Positions 56,562-64,000 of a stretch of DNA of 64,000 nucleotides are shown here, one piece after another. Origin of the DNA: Trogon surrucura (taxonomy: Eukaryota; Chordata; Aves; Trogoniformes; Trogonidae). The stretch is from positions 2,681,501 to 2,745,500 of the forward strand of contig CM036639.1 of NCBI GenBank assembly GCA_020746105.1. The letters run 5' to 3'. Each line of letters begins with the position of its first letter. Positions within the stretch are counted from its first letter, which is position 1. Under the pieces are notes generated by a model. It did not search any database and was not told the origin of the DNA. It worked only from the letters and a program-made list of their open reading frames with translations. A program made the position numbers and the translations under genes.

Positions 56562-59500
56562 AAAGTAAATGTTAGTCTTTGGAGGGGAGAGGCAAAAAGA
56601 ACGGGTTTCATACTCTTTTTTGATGCCTCTCCTTGGTATGGTTCTTGCACCCCAGTGTCTTTGGTTGCCTATTGAAAATGACTGTTTTCCACACAAAAAA
56701 AAAGGAATTTATTTGTTTTATATATACATATATATACACTAAATCTAACTTATTTTTTTTTAAAAATGGAAGCTGAATATTTCATTACTGATAGTTGATG
56801 TCTCTTGGCTATTCCAACTCTCATGTTTCCCATCTTTGCCACCATTTTGAGATGGAAAAAAGGAGTCAAAACTGGGCGGTTAGGATTCTGGTTCTATCTT
56901 GGTTCTTTGTCAAGCGGAAATTTCAACTGAAAACGTTTTAATGAACTATTTTCTTTCATCTCTTTTAACCAGATCCCAGCCAGCTCGGCTCAGCTGGGCT
57001 AAACACAGGGTGTCCTTGGCCGGGCTGCTGCGGGCAGGTGAGCCTGGTGGTTCCTCTCCTCCCACATGGACCTGCAGAGCTTGTGCTGCCCCGTGTCTCC
57101 ACACAGGGTCTCCCTCGCCTTGGACAAGGCAACTGCTGGAGAGACATTAATTAATCTTAATTTAGGAAAGATGCTTTGCCCTTGGTTCTACTGCTACAGC
57201 CAGTAGATGTTTTGCTGTCGGCTCTAGTAGGAAGGGGATTATGAAGTGTTTAATAAGCTGCAGGAACCCAGTGGTTTTCCAGTGCATGGCCTTGCACAGA
57301 TTTTATTTTTTTTCCATAAAAACATCGTACAAACCAGTTTTCACTTGTGATGATGTAAGCGATGTGTTAGGGGACAGATGTCAGTGCTGATCGTTAGCGC
57401 TCACGACCGAGGAGAAGCTTTCCAGGGCTCAGTTCCCCCTGAGGAGCCTCCAAACTCAGCTCGGGAGGGGCAACAGCAACTTCTTCCAAAGTCCTTGGGA
57501 TCCAGAGGAAAACCCAGCTCTGGTCACCTCGAGGGCATAAATTGGAGCTGAGCTACCTTTGAGCTCCAGGCCTGGGACAGGACGGGGAAGCAGGGATGGA
57601 CGGGGAGGTCGAGGACAGTGAAGGAGGGTCAGGCTCGAAGGAATTTGCCATCCCTCCCTTGGGAGGGACGGAGGAGACTGAACGAACCCTTCGAAAGGCT
57701 CGGCACCGTGTGTGCCTCTTCGGGAGCGGGAAACATGTGCTTCTGATTTTTCTCGCTTGCCGTGTGCCAACGGGATCTGTTTCCCATTGACTCTTGACCC
57801 TTCAGAAGAAAAGGGGAAAAACAAAAAGAGAAAGAGCTGGCCCGACTTGCGCTCTTGAGGTCTGTGGCAAAAGTCCCACCGGGTTCCACAGGACCGTGGT
57901 TCAACCTAGAGAAGAAAAAAAAAAAACAACCCTGAGCTAGAACAGTAGAAAAAGTAGAAAATCTCTTGGTTTGGGACTGGAAGTCATTGGGGTCCCAGTT
58001 TATCGCTGTGCAGGATCAGACCCACCTAGAACTTCTCTTGGGAAAAGTGGAAAAAAATACTTTTCTGAAGGAGGAGAGTTCTCTAGGGGGGCGTGCGTAG
58101 TATCTAGGGCAGCGGACGTGGTCTTGGAGAGGACCTCGGTGGGAAAGGGATTTGTTGTCCAAACAGTGTTCCTGGATAAAAGAAGAGCAAAGGTCTAAAA
58201 TCCTTCTTTGTAAAACACGAGTGCAGAAAACAAAATTGTTTGGTTCCGTGAAAGTGGCTTTATTCAACAAACTTGAAACGTTTCATTTAGGCTGATCTTT
58301 TTAAAAGCGTTACGTGAAACGGAATAGAGGAATGAACAAAGTGTTGAAAGGGAAAAATGATTTTGTCCTGCGTTTGGGCCCTTCTTTCCTGAACAGTTCT
58401 TTGCGTTGTTCTCAGTTTGTCAGGCAACGGAGAGTTCTTCCAGCTCTTTTCGCCAACGGAGAAGCCCTCTGACTCGCACCCAAACCTCCTGGTTCTTCTT
58501 GATGTGTTAAATATTCCCCTCTTTGAGCACCTTCACTCTCTGGAACTCTGACCTGCCTCGTGACACACCCTCTTTCAGCTGTTGTTTTGTTGTGTCAGAA
58601 AACCCGACTGGTCTTGCCTTCTCCTGCACCCTGGAGCCCCCGTGGTCCTTCTCTGTCCCTGTCCTGGTCTGAGCTGCCACCTCCGATGGCCACAGTGAGC
58701 TCTTCCCAGGACACACCGTGATGCCACCAGCAAACTGCATTTTTTGTTTAATCTCAGTCATTAACGATGATACTGGAGAGTATTTCTCTCAAGGTCTTTT
58801 CCTCTCCTGGCAATTCCTCTTTGACCTGAGACTCCTTTTTCCCTGCAGCTCCTCGTTGTCTCGCTTTTGGCTCTCCCGTGGCGGATTTCCTGTGCTAATC
58901 CCCATCTCGGAGCCATTCGGCAATTATTGCTCCGCTCGCTGCAGCCCAGATGAGCTTGTCTGGGCTTCCTTTGCCTGGAGTTGGTGACTTTGCTAAAAGC
59001 TTTTTGGTAAGTCTGGCACCATCTCCCCCTGTTGCATTCTATTCCAGTTTTCATCTCCTGCGCTGTCCTGGGTTATTCTTCCAATGCAGGCTAATATTGG
59101 TCTCCATCAACGGATTTCCTTCCTTCTGAAATAAAAGTTGCAAACCATATATTGCTTCCATTTCCTAGCACCTTCTCTTCCTTCCCAGACTACCGCAGCC
59201 AGAAGCTCTAATGCGAATTTGAGCAAAAACACCTTAAAGCAGCAAAGGTAGGTATAAGATTAGGCTCCCTGCTGAGTCTTGCACAAACATTACAGCCACG
59301 GCAACTTCCAGTGTTACACAGAAATAGGAGTAGAAGGATGCCATGAACTGGAAACATGAAGTAGCTTCTTGGTTTCCAGTCCATCTCAGGGAAGTTCTTC
59401 CCCTCTGTAATCTGTATATTGAATTATTTTAGGGAAGAAACCCCTCTAATTGTTTTGCTAAAGATTGCATACTCCTTGCCCTCATTCTTTTTTTTAATTT

Positions 59501-59985
59501 TTTTCCCCTCCTCCCATGAGCTGCTTCCCCGGTTGTCCCCCAGCAGGGACTCTTCCACCGGTGGAGCTGGATGGCTGCATGACACCCGTGTCAGGTGGAC
59601 CATGAGGTGCTTTTTGCCAGGTTCCTGCCTGATGACAGGTGACTCAATGCCTCAAGGCTTGTAAGGAAGCCAGCGAGCCAGCATCTGATGAGGTGCGAGG
59701 GGAGAGAGAAGAGGAGAAACCTCGCGGGATGCGATGGAAGTGAGTCATCTGACAGGTACTGCCACCAGGCCAGCCTGTAATTAAAGCTCACCTCGCCTGG
59801 TGTCTCCACCGGAGCATATGCCAATCATTCCCCGTGGCATTTTCACACTCCTTATCTGTCAGCCTAGAAATTACTTTTTTAGATGAACTTTGAAGGCTTA
59901 ATTCCGGCAGGGAGACGCGGGGGGGCCAGACAGTCTGCTTCGCCACGGAGCGCCTTGCAAGGGGAGAAGCGATCGTCGCTTTGTG
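56562..59985. other. Unique sequence, no gene seen
   Basis: An AT-dinucleotide patch (TATATATACATATATATACA near 56,719) and A/T-rich flanks span 56,690-56,770. An A-run lies near 57,914. A CNE-like patch at about 59,775-59,880 (CTGTAATTAAAGC, ATATGCCAATCATTCC) is visible. No coding exon is recognised. Confidence 0.5.
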
Positions 59986-60046
59986 GGGACCAGATTTTCA
60001 AGAGATGGGAGCTGGTTTTTCAAGGTGGGACCAGGTTTTCCAAAGT
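59986..60046. repeat. Three imperfect ~20-bp units, part of an old amniote repeat
   Basis: Units begin at 59,986, 60,007 and 60,027. Each starts GGGA and contains CCAGATTTTC, GCTGGTTTTTC or CCAGGTTTTCC followed by CAA. Downstream GTGCTCGGGTCCCGGCAACT and TCCCAT echo the 'GCTCAGCACCCGGCAGCTCCCATT' phrase that I recall from widespread old reptilian palindromic repeats. A weak mirrored partner (CAGTGGGAGCCGAACTCC) lies near 60,128. Assignment to a DNA-transposon-like family is tentative. Confidence 0.4.
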
Positions 60047-62095
60047 GCTCGGGTCCCGGCAACTCCCATCGTGTTGTTTGCTTTTTTTCAAAACGCACCT
60101 GAGGAATTGCAGCTACTTCAAAACCTCAGTGGGAGCCGAACTCCTTGAACAACCGTGGGACCCCGTGGTCAGGGAGGATGAAACGGTGACAAGCACGTGG
60201 ATGTTAAAATTCATGTGATGGCTCTGAGCTAGTGGCAACTCCTCTGTCCCACCACAGTGGGTTATTCTGTGCGTTGCTCAGGCTCTCGACACCTTCTGCA
60301 GGTGGCTTTGTGATCCCTTTGCTGATGGACAACGTGCACTGTTACTGATGAAACCGGTTAGCGAAAACTCAGAAAAACAGCTGGTGGGTTGGGCTCAGCT
60401 CTTTGGCAACGGTATCTGGGGGTACAGCTTCGATAACATCTCTGGGAATTACACCTGACATTACCATTGAAGACAGTTTGCTTTGGGGCGGGATGGCAAA
60501 ACTACGCGGCTGACACTGCTTCTCGTTGCAAAGGCAAATTCCTGGACACCATGAAAAACCTCCATCCTATTTCACCTGGTGTTTTGGGTGTCTCTGAGCC
60601 ATCAGGATCAAAGAGAATTTGTTCTGTCCTCAAAACTTGGCAGGAAAGAGCAGAGGCATTTGCACCAGAGATCTTCATCCAGGTCCTAGGGGGATGTTGA
60701 CATACAATGGGGTGAATTAGGGATTGAATTTGGATTCTTATGCACGTGGTGATGCTCTGAAATCAGGACCAAGCGAATGCCTCCTGCTCTTCCAAAATCC
60801 TCCTGGCCTCTTGTTAATGAAATGGGAATTCTCTGATTTCTTACACTTGACTGCAGAAAGGGCTTTGGCAAAGTGTGCAAGCAAGTCCGTGTCCCTGCCC
60901 TGCTCCCTAGGTGGGGCTGCACGTTAGAAAGAGTGAACACCCCACCGGGATCTCCCAAGGGTTCTGGGGCAGAGCTGGACCAGCCATCCTTTCCCAAAGC
61001 CACCGAAGCCTTCCTCCCGAGAGGGAGGATGCCGTGAGCCCCGCTGCAGGGCAACGCCCCTCCCTCGCGGGCAGTGCCTGCCTCCCGCAAACACGCGAGG
61101 CCACGCTCCCCAGCGCTCACCCACGCCGAGTGCCCTCTTCCGAGGGCCTTGCGTGAGCACCCCGTGACTCCGCGCCCAGGAATGCTGCCACGGACCGGGC
61201 GCCCACTGGGGATTGCATCAGGGGCCCATAAACTCGTTCTGCACAGGATGGAAGCGGCTTGGTGACACCTGCCTGTGTGCAATACCGCCGCACGCCTGGT
61301 CACCACGGGCTCGGGAAAAGCGAGGTGAGGGTTCATGTGTCCTCCTGGCACCAGGCAGCGTGAGGTGTTGGGAGCTTTCTTCCTCTCCTCCTGGAAGAAG
61401 GGATTGGAAGAAAGCTCCCGCGGTCTCCAAGACGTCTGCAATTTTTCCAGTTCTTCAGCTGGGAAGATGAGATGGGTCTGCTGAGCAAATCCCAGCCCGC
61501 GTGCCTCAGGCTGTCTTGCCCTTACGGCTCCGTGCCCTTCCTTTTTCTCCTTAAAAAGCTAATGGAGCCCTTGCTGTTTGTGCCCAACCTCACTGGGCTC
61601 CGTTCTGACCTGGTCCGTCCCGACGGTCTTTCATCTCTGTGACGCTTGTCATCTCCCAGGGGCAGCTCAGCGCTGCACACTCAGACACAGCACGGTTGGT
61701 GCTGCTCCACGTTTACAGCTCGTGGGTAGGTGGCATCGCCCGGAGATCTGTGTGATACCAGGGCTGGTTTCACCTCCCTTCTTTGGGGCATCTCTCCCAG
61801 TCCCTGCCCAGCCCCCTGCCTTTGTAGCCAGCTGCAAGAGATCAGCATTTCTTGCATTTCGCTCTCCCTAAGCCGAGGTGCCTGCGCTGCGCTGGGGGAG
61901 CTGCCGGAGCCCATTTCTCTCTACGGGCTGTAGACAGAGCCCCAGGTGCTCCCTGTGCAGACGTCCTCGCTCTGAACATCTAAAGCCGGGTGAAAGGAAC
62001 GCCACCCTTCACATTTCTCACATACATTAAAGGCTAAGTGGCTGATAAGGAACCTGCTAGATTCTAGCCTGGATTTATTAATGTCCAATTTGTAC
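60047..62095. other. Unique sequence, no gene seen
   Basis: No recognisable exon. The 251-codon antisense frame at 60,686-61,441 crosses a CpG-bearing stretch (61,010-61,210) and has no domain. The remaining frames are short. Confidence 0.5.
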
Positions 62096-62360
62096 AAACC
62101 CGTCCTTGTAGCGACGTTGTCCTTCAACTTTATGCTGCTCTTCCACCCCCTGGGTACTTGGGCTGTGCCTCTCTTCAGGTGGAACAAGACCATTCCCTTT
62201 TATCTCTCTGGGGAAGCCAAGGTCTTCTAACCTCTCCCTCATCAGAAGGGCTCTCCATTCCCTTCATTGCTCTCGTAGCTCTCCTCCACCCCTGGTTTCT
62301 TGATCAAGGATGATTAAAAGAAGACGCCGTGTTCCAGATGAGATCCCTTGGAGCCATGGT
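62096..62360 (-). mobile_element. Ancient CR1-like LINE fragment, sense on -
   Basis: The most telling part is AGGTCTTCTAACCTCTCCCT (62,219), TCATCAGAAGGGCTCTCCAT and CCCTTCATTGCTCTCGTAGC, followed by TTCCAGATGAGATC near 62,332. It reads like the 'CAACCTCTCCTCATAAG...CTCCAG...CCCTTAATCATCTTTGTAGCCCTC...CTCCAGATGAGGCC' order of reverse-oriented old CR1. The left part is too worn to bound precisely. Confidence 0.5.
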
Positions 62361-62659
62361 GAGGGAGTGCTCCTGTTTCTACTGGAAATGTTGAACCTGG
62401 TGATCCTGGGCTTATATTACCCCACGCAGTTCACGGTCATCCCGGGGCTGAATAATGCACACGGGTGTTTCTCTCTTTCTGCTGGAGGCAACTACTATCT
62501 GCCCCAATCCGGACTGCTCAGTCTTTTTCTGACCTAAGCCTTATGCCTGGACAACTTCTCTCCAGGTGGAAAGCCTTATCTCAAGAGTTACCCAAGAACC
62601 TGTGGAAAATCGACAGGATTCGACCAATTCTAGGTTTGTCCTTAAGAACCTCCTGATGC
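62361..62659. other. Unique sequence, no gene seen
   Basis: No recognisable exon; two short frames of 63-75 codons have no domain. Confidence 0.45.
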
Positions 62660-62679
62660 AATAAAAAAAAAAAAAAAAA
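62660..62679 (+). repeat. AATAAA fused to a 17-A run
   Basis: CAATAAA at 62,659-62,665 opens straight into the homopolymer. The usual 10-30 base gap between a poly(A) signal and a tail is missing, so it is probably only a low-complexity run. It could alternatively be the tail of an unrecognised retrocopy. Confidence 0.7.
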
Positions 62680-63239
62680 TACTGAGAAGCCGAAAAGAAA
62701 ATATTTGTCAAAACCGTCTGACCTTTGAGAAGAAATAATTCCAGAAAAGAAAAAAATTATAGTCTAGAATGAAACAGGAGTCACATTTGGCCAGATTTGC
62801 TGAAACAAAATACTCTGACAGGGTTTCTGCACGGGGCTGGGAGAGGGATTTGTTCTTTGCTGTTTATTCAGCTTTGGATTTTGGGAAACGTCAACAACTT
62901 TCTTTTTTTTTATTTTGGTTTCCTTTCCGAAAGAGTTAGAAATTTCAAAATCCTGAAACTCTTCCCAAAATGAAACAGCTGGTTATTGCTCAACCCTTTC
63001 TGTTCCTACCTCCGCCCTCCTGATGAGTTATAGGGGAGGGTGTGACGAGCTGGGATCGCGCCGATTCCCAGGTGCTTTCGGAAAGGGACACTTCCAGCAG
63101 CTTCTCCCTAGGCAGGGCTCAGCCCCGCTGTCGGTGGATAAACCCGTCCCTGCCGGAGAGAACATCCCATTCCCTCGCCCTGACCCCGTCAAGGTGCAGC
63201 TCCCGGCAGCGTCGCTGAGCTAAAGCCGCTCCGACCCCA
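62680..63239. other. Unique sequence, no gene seen
   Basis: AT-rich to about 63,000, then GC-richer. No recognisable exon or repeat. Confidence 0.5.
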
Positions 63240-63600
63240 CATTATTTATCTGCCTCGACTTCAGGGCAGTTGGTTCCTGTTAATACCCGCGTAAAGAAGA
63301 GCCGAATCGAGCCATTAGTTGTCTCACACCTCAAGCATTCGGGCTTTCTCTGCATTCGTAGAAAAGGTTGAGGTTATTACCAAAGAGGTGAAAATTAGAT
63401 AATAGGTGATGTCTCAAGGGTGCCAACCATCCTGGTCTTAAGTGATTCTTTATTTCGAGCACATCATAATTCGCTGGTGACTGCTAACTGGAGCCTTACT
63501 TGCATTTATGGGCTGCTAGCAGATGATTATAGAAAATACAGTAATTAAATAAGTACTTTGGCTGGGTAGGTTTAGCCTGGGAAAAAGTAAAATGAGACGA
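63240..63600. promoter_or_regulatory. AT-rich block resembling conserved non-coding DNA
   Basis: A motif-dense stretch: CACATTATTTATCTGCC (63,238), GTTAATACCCGCGTAAAG, AAATTAGATAATAGGTGATG, CATCATAATTCGCTGG, CTTGCATTTATGGGCTGC and ACAGTAATTAAATAAG. It has a typical CNE look, but no conservation data are available. Confidence 0.33.
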
Positions 63601-64000
63601 GGCAGCATGAGCTGTTCCGAACTGTGAAGTCTGATTAATTTCACTTTCTTTTCTTGTAATGTGGCTGGTAACGTTCGGCAGGAGGAGGATCACCCAGGAA
63701 TGCCAACGACTGGCTAAAACACCCGGCGTGTCCCCGTGGTAGTTACCAACCCCAGTTCTACAAGTCGCAACCGAAGCAGGAGGTGTGAGAGCTTTGGGGC
63801 CGGGAACGATCCGAGCAGAGCTGTGTGGGGAGGGATCTGGGCAACGCTGCTTTTTCTGCCGGTTCCCTTGGCTGCTGGGGTTCAAGGGTAGAAGTGGCGC
63901 TTGGGGACACCTGTTTATGATATTTTTACGAGGGCGTCTCTTCAGCGGAGGCTCAGGGAAGCTCGTTGCTCTTCACCCCTCTGCGTTTTGCATGCGGTGT
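63601..64000. other. Unique sequence, no gene seen
   Basis: GC-richer end of the window. The 129-codon antisense frame (63,496-63,885) has no recognisable domain. Confidence 0.5.

Noticed and set aside
62660-62679. True polyadenylation site
   Set aside because: AATAAA merges into the A-run with no cleavage spacer and no upstream exon is recognised.
1-64000. CRISPR arrays, tRNA or rRNA genes, bacterial operons, plasmid or phage genes
   Set aside because: No regularly spaced repeats, no cloverleaf or rRNA core sequences, no ribosome-binding-site/ORF organisation; the repeats are vertebrate.

Overview
The window reads as bird nuclear DNA with no protein-coding gene that I can support. The host assignment rests on interspersed repeats. 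There are several CR1 LINE 3' ends with the terminal ATTCTATGA/ATTCTGTGA-type octamers that are typical of birds and other reptiles. Two older CR1-like fragments and about eight worn MIR/CORE-SINE copies are also present. There is no Alu, L1, B1 or other mammalian repeat, and base composition is mixed, roughly half G+C by eye. No tRNA, rRNA, CRISPR array or bacterial-type operon is present.

Long open frames occur on both strands, the largest 339 codons at 30,995-32,014 (+) and 290 codons at 30,649-31,521 (-). They are low-complexity translations of GC-rich DNA: no domain is recognisable, several run antisense to each other, and some are simply CR1 read in the wrong direction. I treat all of them as chance. 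The window is therefore probably intergenic or lies inside very large introns.

Layout. 0-14 kb: unique sequence with two close relatives of one CR1 subfamily (4.4 kb on + and 13.0 kb on -), a third CR1 end at 9.1 kb, a CpG-rich block at 7.3-7.7 kb followed by a (TG)n tract, and AT-rich blocks that look like conserved non-coding elements (CNEs). 14-24 kb: four MIR-type remnants, a short CR1 end, a CNE-like block at 19.1-19.6 kb and CpG-rich patches near 20 and 22 kb. 24-29 kb: the strongest CpG island (24.9-25.6 kb), carrying a very strong G-quadruplex motif. 29-33 kb: a palindromic AT-rich element resembling an ancient MITE, then alternating MIR remnants and CNE-like AT-rich blocks. 33-43 kb: mostly featureless, with one CNE-like block at 40.2 kb and one CR1 end at 40.7 kb. 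43-54 kb: an ancient CR1 (43.7-44.3 kb), a weak LTR-like fossil candidate (45.7 kb), a CpG-rich block with an overlapping CRE/E-box (51 kb), and an AT-rich block with a MIR head (53.2-53.4 kb). 54-64 kb: a CpG-rich block at 54 kb, old repeat traces at 60.0 and 62.2 kb, and a CNE-like tail at 63.2-63.6 kb.

The simplest working picture is a gene-poor regulatory landscape: scattered AT-rich, homeodomain/SOX/GATA-type-motif-rich blocks and several orphan CpG islands that may be distal or unannotated promoters. This is inference from composition. Conservation and expression data would decide it. I did not find a novel multi-gene system.
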